Below are positions 36,072 to 46,776 of a stretch of 64,000 nucleotides of DNA, one piece after another (position 1 is the first letter of the stretch; the number at the start of each line of letters is the position of its first letter). The stretch comes from Collybia mongolica (taxonomy: Eukaryota; Basidiomycota; Agaricomycetes; Agaricales; Clitocybaceae). The DNA is taken from the NCBI GenBank assembly GCA_013420905.1, contig JAAXNY010000009.1, forward strand, positions 930,001 through 994,000, given 5' to 3'. A program made the position numbers and the translations under genes. The notes under the pieces are model-generated. The model was given only the letters and a program-made list of their open reading frames with translations. It made no database searches and had not been told where the DNA came from.

Positions 36072-38681
36072 TCAATGCCGTGCCTTTTTGGCCTTCTCGA
36101 TATGTGCTCTTAGCTTTTGTTGCTTCTGTCTCAGGGAAGCCTTCTTCTTGCCCTTAACAGCACCACTACTGAGTATCATCATAATTGGCTTGTTTCTTGC
36201 CTTTTCGCGATTGGTGGAGCTGCTCGGAGTGCCTTTGTTCAATTTCCCTTTACTGGACCTGTACTTTTCACGCCCTTCACGACCTTTCTGGATCGATGCC
36301 ATTCGTTCCGCATAATCTGACTTGGCCTTTTTCCGGGGGCCAAGGATGTCGTTTTCAGAGACGAAAGAATCTTCGAGGAGCTGACGGGATTGTATAGATA
36401 CTTTATTGGCTTCGAGCGTTGCGAGTTTTCTTTTCGCGTGCCATCCACCTCCATTCTGTACGGCTTTGTTGGCCTCTTGTAAACGAAGATCATTCAGCAA
36501 TGCGAAGTCCGCAGGTGTGAGAATCTGGTCAAGAGGGTTAACGATCGAGCACTGGAATAGAAAACAAGAACATCGCTTGCTTTTGTTGTTCCGAGCATTG
36601 ATATTCGAGTCGTATTTGCTGAGGTATCGTCGAGATTTTGTGCTTTTGGATCAGGTTTTTCATCTTCATCATCACTATCATCAATTTTTAGGGCGTTGTC
36701 GTCATTGTCTTCAACGTTTATCCATCCCTCGGATTCGGATCCTGATTCATCTGTCGCATCGGATTCGACATCCCAGCCTTCCCACGCTGCATCATCTTCG
36801 TCATCTTTGTGTATAGTGACTCCATCTTCATCGCGGAGCCGTTGTAAGTGGTCTTCCAAGAGCTACAAATGGATCAACATACTAATACTGCACGAATGCA
36901 GACACAAACTGAACATACTGCAAGTCCCTCAATATCAACTACTCCAGCACTGTGGCCAAAGGGTAATGGTTGAGTACCATTAGTCAAACTCATGCTTGCA
37001 TCTTTTCCCTGGAGAAAAAATCAGCATTTACTCGGAATGATGACATGACACCAACTCTTTCTCTTTTCTTCAACATCCCAGGGTTCACTTCACGATAGAG
37101 TTGTAACAAACCCCGAGCGGCTGCAGTAACCATCTTGTCGCGGCTTTTTCTATACTCAATCAAATCACCCAATAAATCATCCTCCATAGACCAAGGTTGC
37201 CGCCTGCAGATTTCTCTGATAGCATTCAAACCAGCTGCAATAACCTCGCTGCCAACTCCAGGGTGAACAAACTCTTGAGCAAGCTTTCGTATAACTGGAG
37301 TGACAGCATCTGGAGGTGTGAGGTCATGAACAGATTGGGCCAGGGCAACAAGAATAGAGGGGACGCGGAGTTGCCGATGAGCAAGGTACTTGACAATATA
37401 TGTATAGAATCCAAGAACACAGAGTTTGTGTGTCCCCATGACGCGCGACAAAAGTTGCATCAAAAGGATTTTGTGGTCGAGGGAGAATCGTTTGTCGTAT
37501 TGATTGAGAATATCGTAAAGTTTCTCCGCAAATGTTTGTGGGTCGTTTAAAAGCTGAAGAGCAGGGAAATTGGTACTTGTATCCGCTTTATTGTGAAGTT
37601 TCTAGGTTGGATAAAGAGAGTATTCTCGCATGAACTTTCAACAACTCACCTTTTTGGCGATGGTGAGTTTTTTCTGCATCTTCTTATCTCCGCTTCGTGT
37701 CTTTTTATTTATATCGCGACGATGATGAAGAGCTCGTATATCCAGCTCCTGTGAATAACAATTAGTGATGCGAACACAGAATATTTGACTTCAGCTACAA
37801 ACCTCCTCTGCTTCATCGTCGCTGACTTCCTTTCCTTCGTCACTTCCAAGAAAGAAATGAACGGAAGCACTTTGGACCTTCGTGACGGGATGAAAGCAAC
37901 CAAGGGACACTATAGAAACTGGCTTGGTGTCTGTCCTATACAAGGGTTCAGGAGTAATATCGCGGAGCTTTGCAACACTGACCAAATCCCTTTCCGCCAT
38001 AGTTCCTTTGTTAAAATAACAGCCCACATAGCCTCCTCGCCATTATGGGCAGCACGGTCGGTTGTTGGGCCGTTTGAAAGTCTCAGCTTCCCCTTATCGC
38101 CAACGACATCGCCATCGATTCCTCGTTCAACCATTCCAAAGAGCATTGTTTGGACTGCACGGTTGAGTTTGTGGTTTTTCGAACGCAGGTTTGCGGTGCG
38201 AATGTCAGAGAGAATTATTTTCCGGATGAAAGAGCGCAGGGTAGAAGACGTGGTACGCGGGAGGAGAGGGAAAAGACATTTCAGTAACCTGTATATGCGA
38301 TAAGATATGTGGGTAACACGTCGTTATAGAAGCGTACTCTGCGGATGCAATGACATCCTTGTTCCGCAACATCACCAGATTCTGAACAAGGGTCTTGCGA
38401 GTATCTGGTGAAAGTGTGCCATAACTCTCTAGGAGAAGAGACGATATATGGTGAGGGAAATCGGCGGTTTCTTTTGGATAGCAAATTGCAACCTGAGAGA
38501 TGAAGGCTACGAGTTCTCTGAAATGGTGAGCTTGCTCGCCCGGATTTATTTTAAAAATATGACGAATGCTGTTGTAGTGATTCCATTGCTGTAAGAATTC
38601 CTCCTTATAGGCTGTAGGGTCGCGTTTGATAAGGTTCTGGAGTTGAGGGAGATTCGATGTGAGGAGAACTCCTCTACCCAT
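36072..38681 (-). CDS. SDA1: SDA1 homolog, 60S ribosome biogenesis factor
   Basis: Nuclear/nucleolar protein needed for pre-60S maturation and export and for passage through Start. From ATG 38681 the conserved opening is MGRGVLLTSNLPQLQNLIKR. It is followed by VAICYPKETADFPHHISSLL, LSPDTRKTLVQNLVMLRNKD, KNHKLNRAVQTMLFGMVERG, HKILLMQLLSRVMGTHKLC and WSMEDDLLGDLIEYRKSRDK. An acidic stretch (about 36640-36860) precedes a Lys/Arg-rich C-terminus (KGKKKASLRQKQQKLRAHIE), probably a nuclear-targeting signal. About eight short introns. An in-frame ATG at 38720 would add 13 residues, but conservation favours 38681. Stop TGA 36072-36074. Confidence 0.93.
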
Positions 38682-39029
38682 GATGGCAAGACGAAAAATT
38701 TGATGACTAATACTGATCATAAATATATTTAATTCAACTCGCTTTATTTATTTGATCGGGTTTAAAATATAGTCCACATAAGTCTAATCACCAAGATCAT
38801 GGACATTGAATCTGACTCCTAGTTTGGACATCGGTGATTTCCGAAGGACGGCAGGTCACCAGCAGCCATCAACCCAACCAACCCAGCCAACCTCGGCATT
38901 GGCATGGCAGGAGCTACTGATTTGCTGATTTAGATGTGACTGTGCCATGATGATTACATGCATGCACTGCAGCACACATGCCAGTGAGTGGATGTGGAAT
39001 GCATTTTGCAGCACAACCTCTTGATCTCT
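38682..39029. other. Spacer between SDA1 and a LINE
   Basis: SDA1 5' flank, AT-rich up to about 38800, then repeat-like sequence with CCAACC runs. No gene supported. Confidence 0.45.
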
Positions 39030-39183
39030 TACCATGAGGTGCACAGCCACCCCTTAGTATGAGTTCACTGTTGTCAATAGCCTGAAAGCCATTTACAATA
39101 CAAACTGTTGAGCCTCTGCTCCCAACTCATCATCTGTCTCTGCTCTCCCAGCCCACAAAAAGGCCAAAACCTCCAGACACAAT

Positions 39184-40318
39184 GTGAGCCTAATCCGTCT
39201 GGCACAAGTGTTTCCTCATGCCCACCCCCAAAGCATCATGAGTGTGTGTAATGCCCTCATGGGTGAATCCACTGGCCCAGGCACTTCCGGTAAGAAGCAC
39301 AAGGCATACACCGCACATAGACAATCACATAAACAGGTGATTGTCCATTGTACCCCTGGGGTCACATGGAGCACTGACAACTGTGTCAGTGCCATCAATG
39401 CCTCACTCACTACTGCCAATAGGCAACTACAAGTCCTCCAAGAGGAACACAGCCTTGGGGGCATTGCCCTCTCCTGCAACAATCTCCTGGATCAGACCAA
39501 CTCTAACATCATTTGAGAATCCTTCCAAAAGAAGGCCATCCTGGCTAATAAAGATGCTGTAGTGTCTGTGGAGATGGGATCTTCCCAGTCCTTCCTTTGC
39601 ATTTGCAACTTCCCCTTCTATGGTAGAACCCCAAAGGTTGATCCCAAGGGTAAGCTCATGCCTATGACACCAGATGATGTGATAGAAGTGTTGTGCCACT
39701 CTGGTCATTGGAGCAGTATCCTGCTCTACCAGGGCACCAACCCCTGGCTCATCAAGGATTCAGGCATGTCTTCAATGTGCACAGTATACTTTGACATCTA
39801 CCACTCCTGTGGTAGCAAAAATGCAGATCACCTCAAGAAGCAGTTGTTCCAATACAGAATACAGGTTCTCAGATTTTCACCAGCAGAGTGCTGAATTGGC
39901 ATCCTGCTGTGCACCAGGTGCTGGAGGTTTGGATATTGCTTGCTAGCACAAGCCTGCCCATCCCACACTGTCCTATGTTCCAAGTGCAGAGGACCACATG
40001 AGGTCACCTTCCATTGCATCCTGGCTGGGTACTGTAAAGGCCAGCCCAAGGCAACCCCCCCCCCCCCCCATTCCAGCTACCCCTGCAGAGGAGCTGTGCC
40101 CACATGCCAATAGGTGTGTCAACTGTGGTGAGGATCACTTGGACTCACAGACATACTGGCAGAACTGTTTTAATGCCAAGTGGATCTTGGCAGCCTATAC
40201 TAAATCTAAGGTGAGTAGTGTGGTCATAACACTACTTGGGGACCTTAGCCACAACCCTGCAGGCTTCACACCCAGAGCTTGTGAGCATAATCATGCAGCT
40301 ATCTATTTTATTGATTGA
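39184..40318 (+). pseudogene. LINE ORF1 remnant (second copy)
   Basis: Aligned with the first copy it shows SVEMGSSQSFLCICNFPFYG (first copy RVEVGSSKTFLHIPNFPFFG), PMTPDDVIEVL, SILLYQGTNPW and CTVYFDIYHSCG. The zinc-knuckle region follows as CTRCWRFGYCLLAQACP and CPHANRCVNCGEDH. Stops occur at about 39514 and 39891, with a frameshift near 39900. A C run at 40060-40073 follows. Confidence 0.82.
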
Positions 40319-42264
40319 TGATTAGTAGACTAGATAATATATGTATCCTCAGCCAGAATGTTGCAAAGAATGTGCACTGGCTCTCATCCCTCCTAGAATC
40401 TGAAAAGGAATTGTGGGACATCATCTTTGTACAGGAGCCCCCATGGCAAACCATATGCTACACTGCATCACTCACTGAGAGAGAAGGTGACCCTGTGAAG
40501 GGCCCACCTAATCACCCAGATTGAGTTAGCATTTTCCCTAAGGGGTTCAATCCCAATGAAGATCAACCCCATGTTTCAGCTTACATCCACAAGAGGGCTT
40601 TGTCACTCAAGTCTAAGCTTTGCTCCAATGCCACCAATCATAGAGACATCATGCTCCTCACAGTCAAGGGTCTAGAGGGACTCCTGAATCTATTGAACAT
40701 CTACTCTGACTCTGGCAGGACCAGGATCAACTTCCTCAATACCAACTGGGAAAGGGTCCCAGTACAGGGATATATGGAGGGCAATTTTAATTGCCCCTCC
40801 CCTCACTGGGACCCACTAGTCAGTATCCCCAATGGGAGAGCAGACCTTTTGGTTGACATCTCTCAGAGACTGGTTCTGAAGCAAGTGGGACCACCTGTGA
40901 GGCTCAGTAAAAAGGCTAGTCAGCATTAGGTGGCACATACATAGGTCTGACCCTGGTCTGAATGTCATTCTGAGGTCAGGCAATAGTCAGGCTTGTGTTT
41001 TTACCAAGCCAAAATAAACTGCAAAGAGTTTTGAGAAATCTTTCCTTGTTTTTGGTTTTCTGCTTACATGAACAAGGGTTCTTGGTTACTGGCTTACAAA
41101 AATAGTTTTTTTTTCTTATAAGTTTGTAAGACCTGCCCTGAACAGCTCCAGCTGCTGTGTCATGGCTTCCCTTTCCTTCCTTGTGCTATGCTACCTGCTT
41201 TGCTCCTCTCTGCTGCTGCACCACCATACCTAAGCCACACTACTCATCCTGCTCTCTAACAGATACAGTTATTACACCCCAAACTCATTTAGGATCAGGC
41301 ATTCAATGTATAATATGAGTCTCTAGACAACTTTATTGTTCAGACAGACACTAAGGCTTTTATTGCAACAGCTTCATTAAGCCCTCACTGCAACCACTAA
41401 TAAACACTGTCCTTCAACTATGCCAGTGAAAACCCAGGGGAAACAGTAGGGAGGACCAATTTTAAGGTGTTATGGTGGTGTAGCTAGACCAACTCCTTTG
41501 TACTAGTAATAATACAATAGAATAACCACTAGCCAACATTAATTGATAGAACACTGACCCAGAATTGACTAACAGATGACTGAGAATATAAATAATAGCT
41601 GATGTGTATTAACTGACCTGTCACTGACTAGGACTTGACTAAATGTGACCATTAAATGACTAGGGCTAGTTGGTGAAATGTCTCAAAAACACATATTAGT
41701 TAGTACTAAGTCCAAACCTGACTAAAAGCTGACCATTCACTGACCACAGATTGACTTCTGCTTTTTACTGAGTGTGAGGGTGACCACCCACATTCTGCAT
41801 AATGTGGCACTCCAAGATTCCATACTCAACCTCATGTTCCTGCCTATTGAGAGGGAATTTCATGCAGATGTCAGTGTGTGAGGTCAAGGTGAATCAGACC
41901 ACAAGGCCCTCTCCACCATCAGGGCCCCACCCCAGATAGGGAAACCTCAGATCAAGCCAGACTCAGAGGAGGAGGAATCCTTCCTCAAGAAGATCAGGGC
42001 CAGTCTATCCAACATCCCAGTCCCAGATCAAGCAACTGCAGAGAACACATCATTGGTCTTGGAAAGTACAGTATGGCAAAAGTCTTCGCAGATGCATGGG
42101 ATAAGTTTGCCAAGGCTGGCCACATATGCATGCAGTCTAAGCCTTGGTGGAACAATGCCTGCATGGAGGCTAAGGCCCTTGCCATGTTTATAGGAGAAAG
42201 AGACAACTGGAGGACCTTGAAGAGGGTCACTTGAGAAGCCAAGCAGTCCTTCTTTGATGCACAC
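40315..42264 (+). pseudogene. LINE ORF2 remnant (endonuclease, pre-RT), split by a transposon
   Basis: Starts a few bases past the ORF1 stop. It reads NICILSQNVAKNVHWLSSLL, FVQEPPWQTICYTASL, a stop at about 40522, then IFPKGFNPNEDQ, ITHRDIMLLTVKG-like text and MEGNFNCPSPHWD, the counterpart of GGDFNCP. At GPPV (40896) it is cut by the 870-bp element. It resumes at RVTTHILHNVAL (41775) and runs through ESDHKALST, FADAWDKFAKAGH and KPWWNNACMEAKAL to about 42264. RT and RNase H are absent. Confidence 0.82.
40903..41772. mobile_element. 870-bp TIR transposon with GTCAG-rich ends
   Basis: Begins CTCAGTAAAAAGGC and ends GCTTTTTACTGAG (inverted repeats of about 12 bp). It is flanked by TGTGAGG at 40896-40902 and 41773-41779. 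Removing it and one TGTGAGG rejoins the LINE endonuclease/pre-RT frame (GPPV then RVTTHI). Both ends carry dense GTCAG/CTGAC words, the pattern of transposase binding sites. No transposase ORF, so non-autonomous. Superfamily not assigned; the duplication is 7 bp, or 8 bp with one mismatch. Confidence 0.82.
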
Positions 42265-42270
42265 TGACAA

Positions 42271-43040
42271 GCCTAGCTACACTATAGGCATGTTAATTCA
42301 CCAATTTGCCACATTTCACTCACACTGTATGACCCACAGCATAGCTGGATCACACATACCACTTCCTTTGTCAGCCACCTTCAATTCACCATACTTTACC
42401 TTTATATTCACCTGGTCACTCACACTCATTTGCTAGTTTGGACTTAGTGACTTCACTAGTTCATCTGCATTCTGTTCTGGACCTGGGCCAGGTACCGAAT
42501 TAGGTGCCATGTCACTTTCTTTGGCAACATCTGACTTGCCTCAAGGACCCTGATCAGCATTTGGACTTTGGTTTTAAATTGTTCCTCATGCAGATAGAGC
42601 ATTTAGTTGAAACAGGTACACTTTCTTTACTTAGATTACTTACTTTGTCACTTTTGCAATTACAAGTGCTTATGTTTATATAAGTGACTTGTTCATCATC
42701 CTGGGTTTGCAGGGAAAATTCAGCATACCCAACAAGATCCAGTGTTGTTTTTCCCATCGTTAGTAATTTTGAAGTGTTTTGAGATTTCATTAGAACATGA
42801 TCAGTAAACTTTTTGAAGTACATCAGTAAGACTTTGTAGTTGTGGAAATATTTTTCTAACTGTGGGAATCAAAATTAGCCAACATGTGGATTTCGAGCAA
42901 AAAAGGCAACTGCTAACATGGGCTGCATTTAATAATATAAATTTGAGTCAATTGGTTGGGATATCTCAAGAATTAAATAACAACTGTCCACTGCATAATG
43001 ATGCTTACAAGAGGCTTGTTCCACCTTGGGTCAAACTTTT
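42271..43040. other. AT-rich repeat-like sequence with a weak ORF
   Basis: Unclassified. A minus-strand ORF (42554-42823) reads TMGKTTLDLVGYAEFSLQTQ and CKSDKVSNLSKESV. It has no recognisable domain and may be a decayed mobile-element gene. Confidence 0.35.
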
Positions 43041-43965
43041 CCCACAATACAAAACATTGCATATCTCAACAATGACAAGACCTATGGATGCAATTTAAAT
43101 TGCTACTACTGAATATGGTGAGGGGCTACCCAATGTAGATATTTATATGTATTTGTATTTGTTTGTACACCTTCAAACATCATGATCAAAAGCAGCTCTC
43201 TCACTACAAGCATGTTACAAATGAATATCAAGTTTGTATATGACTTTGCCACACAGCTAGCCAAACAAACAATAACATCAAAGTTCCCACAATATAAATC
43301 ATTGCATATCTCAACAACAACAAGGCTTATGGATGTAATTTAAAATGCTAGTGTTAGATATGCTCATGTATATGTTTGTATGTGTTTGTATTTGTTTTTC
43401 TATTTCTAAACCTCATCAACAACAAATTTCTTGCTACATATTGTAAATGAATACTGTCTGTATATCATTTCACCACACATCTGGCCAAACAAACAATAAT
43501 ACTAAAGAAATCTCCCACAATAGAGATGATACTTATCTCAGCAAGTACAAAGCTGATGGACATGCTACTACTACATATTGTAAAGGAATCCATTATATGT
43601 ATGTTTATATGTATTTGTAGTTGTTTATACCCTTCCAAATCACTTTATCAACAACAATTTTCTTACTACATATTACAAATGAATATCATCTGTATATTAC
43701 TTTGCCAACATCTGGACAAACAAACAATATTAATGAAGTTCCCACAATATAGATGATGCATATCTCAGCAAATACAAGGCTAACAGAGACAACTGAAATT
43801 GTTACTACTCCTAGACCTATGAAGGGGGTACACCAGGAAATGTATATTTAGATTTATTTGTACCTTTCCAAATTTGATTATAATCTCATGTTATATCTAT
43901 TTTAACATCACATTTATATATACTTGGCCATAAGCATAGCCAAACAAGTCAATGTGGATGCTCCT
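43041..43965. repeat. Tandem array of four diverged ~230-bp units
   Basis: Units start with CCCACAAT at 43041, 43286, 43514 and 43741. Each continues with a TATCTCA(A/G)CAA block, a TGTATTTGTAxTTGTTT block and, in the first three, a CCAAACAAACAAT(A) end. The last unit runs into the dispersed repeat copy (TTTGTACCTTTCCAAA). Spacings are 245, 228 and 227 bp. Similarity between units is moderate, so the array is old. Confidence 0.75.
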
Positions 43966-44292
43966 TGAATCCATAATGCTCAATATCTTGAAAATAGCTA
44001 GCTATATGAATATGGTTAAATATAGTATGTGATAACACAACAAAAAACACTCAACAGGCATATGTACTTGGGTGGAGTGGGCCAACACACTGTGTGGCAG
44101 GTACTCATTCTTTATTTCTTTTCTTAGGAGAAATAAGTCCATTCCACATTCAGGAAGTTGTAAATGACTAGAAACAATGTAGATGATAGTTTACAGAGGT
44201 CATGTGACCATGGGAAAATGTTACCAAGCAAAAAAGCAATGCCTGTGCACAAAAACCATCAGAACTTACTTTTCCCAGAATCATGGACACTA

Positions 44293-45134
44293 CAGTGGCT
44301 CAAAAAACTGCCCCAATGTTTGTACATTTTTGAAAGATCAATATGGTATGAAGTGCTGACATAAGCAGGGGACCTGGGGTAATTATGTAAGATACTATGA
44401 CATCGTGGCTTTCCAATGGACCCTGGATCATGTGATTTGGATCAATATCCATTAAGCTATAAGCCAAACAAAATGGTTACTTATTGGGGCAGTTTTTTGA
44501 CCCTTATCTTATTTTCCATTATTCTGGCATTTATGATCCAATGCAAGAACATTATGGACTGTGGGAAGAATAAACAATGTCATGTGACTTTATTTGTATC
44601 AATTCAAGATAACGACCCCAAACACACATCTGGACTGGCCACACAGTGGTTTGAAGACAACAACATTCAAGTCCTTGGCTGGCCTGCCCAATCCCCTGAC
44701 ATGAATCCAATAGAACACCTTTGGGAACATCTCAAGCGCCGTCTTAAAGAATATCCGACACCACCCAAAGGAGTACATGAGTTGTGGGATAGATTGGCTG
44801 AAGAGTGGGGTGAAATTCCACCAGAGGTATGCCAAAACCTGATAGAAAGTATGCCCAGGCGGATACAAGCAGTTATAAAGGCAAAAGGTGGTCATACAAA
44901 GTATTAGATAGAAAATTAATAGAGGGTCAAAAAACTGCCCCAATGAGTAATCATTTTGTTTGGCCTATAGCTTAATGGGTTTTGATCCAAATCACATGAT
45001 CCAGGGTCCATTGGAAAGCCACGATGTCATAGTATCTTACATAATTACCCCAGGTCCCCTGCTTATGTCAGCACTTCATACCATATTGATCTTTCAAAAA
45101 TGTACAAACATTGGGGCAGTTTTTTGAGCCACTG
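44293..45134 (+). mobile_element. Tc1/mariner derivative with ~210-bp TIRs
   Basis: Starts CAGTGGCTCAAAAAACTG and ends with its inverse. It is flanked by TA at 44291-44292 and 45135-45136. The TIRs extend inward to about 44503 and 44922 with only a handful of differences. Each TIR carries the CAAAAAACTGCCCCAAT motif twice, once at the outer tip and once inverted at the inner edge. 842 bp in total, far below an autonomous length, with only the 3' part of a transposase between the TIRs. A terminal relic of the same family lies at 63187-63221. Confidence 0.92.
44530..44907 (+). pseudogene. Tc1 transposase C-terminal fragment
   Basis: Retains the last two catalytic residues of the DDE domain: Asp in QDNDPKHTS and the final acidic residue in GWPAQSPDMNPIEHLW. 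The end reads LIESMPRRIQAVIKAKGGHT. The N-terminal helix-turn-helix and the first Asp are deleted. The open frame extends left into the TIR to 44416, which is not genuine coding sequence. Confidence 0.9.
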
Positions 45135-46287
45135 TAAATGAACATTCAGATTGTTGTCATGTATTTGGTATGCTTATGTGATGGAATAGATCATGTGACA
45201 TATGTCAATAAATAGAGAATTCAATCCTCTTTGTATTTCAGGTAAATATAGTAGTAGTTGTTGATTTTTCCAATGTTTAGGATAATTTCCCACAAGGGTC
45301 ATGTTTGGTAAGGGTCATTGTTGTTATAAGATGTTTGTTCATCTTTGGTATAATACACAGACCTTCAAAACTAGCTGAATCTGGACATTTCTCATATTTT
45401 GCTCAAAATAGACCATGGAAAAAATGTGCTCAACAAGGAAATTGTAGAGCCATGTTTGTACATTCCAAACATATAAAAACAAAGTTAATAGCTTTACTGG
45501 TTATGGAGAAAAACACAAAATAAATTTTGAAACACGACACTTTGAAATATTAGATATGCATAATTTTGATGGCATCATCAAAGGCATTATGTAAGCATCC
45601 CAAATACATGCATTTTATGTCACAATACTTTGTATTTGTGGAGAAATGCTGTAAAAAGCCATAAGAGAAGAAAAATCCCATTATGGAAATATTTTCCCAC
45701 AGTGTTGAAATATGAATCAATGAATGAATGAATCACCTTTCTGCCCAAAAACTGGGTTGATAAAGAACTTGTCTTTAGTAAACTAAAGAACTCATAACAT
45801 TTGTTTGAACTTTGTCTTTGATGATAATATTTCTATTTTTAGCATATCTAATAAGTTCTTGATTAATCCAGGATGCAAGGCTAGAAATAAATTGTTAAAT
45901 GTTGAATAGTTGATATACATTTCAATACTGTGGGAACTTGGTTCCATTATAGGCATTTGCATTGATATTACTTCCTTATATCACACAATTGGGTAGTCCA
46001 ATCTATGCATAGGTACATTGGATAAATACTGTGGGTGTACCAGAAGTCTATATCAGCCTACTAGAGCTGTGCAAATAGTACAGGGGTAAAGTATCAGTAA
46101 GAAGTAAACTAATATTTGTAAAAGGAATAAGAACATATCACAAGGTAGATAGAATTACACCAAGGTAGTCTCAAGGTATACAGCAGCATATAGGTGCATA
46201 TACAATGGAACAAGGTATATATGAGCAACTAGATGTGGGGCACATATGCACTCACCTTACACATATCTGGTTAGGGCACAGGGGTGA

Positions 46288-46763
46288 TGTAAGGGCAACT
46301 CCGGCGGAGTGCGCGCGAACTTAGTAGAGCGGGCCGACGCTGGTGGAGGGGATCCTAAGTTGATGTATTCACTTGTACGACATATGTACTACTCACCTGG
46401 TGGAGGGGATCCTAAGAGAATTCTCTGAGGAGCCTCCATCAGGGGGGGTGTGCTATATACCTAGTACTACATTAAATACACGTTCCCGGTGCGGTACGAC
46501 GACACGCGTTGGGCTAGCGAAGGTCACGTGACCGTGCCCTTGATAGTCCGAACAAGTGCGAAGTCCGGCGGCGAACTGCGCGCGAAGTAGAGAGTGGGGG
46601 TGCATGTGGGCGTAGGTAATGAACATGCGATGTAGTGAATGTAATTGAGTGAGCGCGAAGTAAGCAGAGAAATTGTATTGTAAGTCGGCAGGATGACTGA
46701 GTCGCGAATCGGCGAAGTAAGGCTAGATCGGCGAAGTAAGGCGGAAATGGAGTTCCCCTTACA
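46288..46763 (-). repeat. Chromovirus 3' LTR
   Basis: 476 bp, TGTAAGG to CCTTACA. It contains two direct copies of CTGGTGGAGGGGATCCTAAG and the palindrome GGTCACGTGACC at 46522-46533. Confidence 0.95.
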
Positions 46764-46765
46764 TT

Positions 46766-46776
46766 ACCCCCCTTCT
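46766..46776 (-). other. Chromovirus polypurine tract
   Basis: AGAAGGGGGGT on the minus strand just before the 3' LTR. Confidence 0.65.

Larger units (their letters stand above)
39030..42270 (+). mobile_element. Second degenerate LINE, plus strand, truncated 3'
   Basis: Diverged relative of the LINE at 1-11113. It retains ORF1, the endonuclease and the first part of the pre-RT region, then ends near 42264 before the RT core. The 5' border is approximate. It is interrupted by a TIR element at 40903-41772. CpG is almost absent through the copy, which fits long methylation-driven decay. Confidence 0.82.
43848..45985. repeat. Dispersed AT-rich repeat, copy 3, split by an insertion
   Basis: Bases 43848-44067 and 45799-45985 together match copy 1 (28637-28990) almost without a gap. 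The join falls at GGCATATGTAC/ATTTGTTTGAAC. The intervening 1.73 kb (44068-45798) is therefore an insertion here or a deletion in copy 1. It contains the Tc1 derivative. Confidence 0.7.

Noticed and set aside
38718..38720. Upstream ATG for SDA1
   Set aside because: In frame but adds 13 residues before the conserved MGRG start; kept only as an alternative.
44416..44530. N-terminal part of the Tc1 transposase frame
   Set aside because: Lies in the terminal inverted repeat; the open frame there is accidental.
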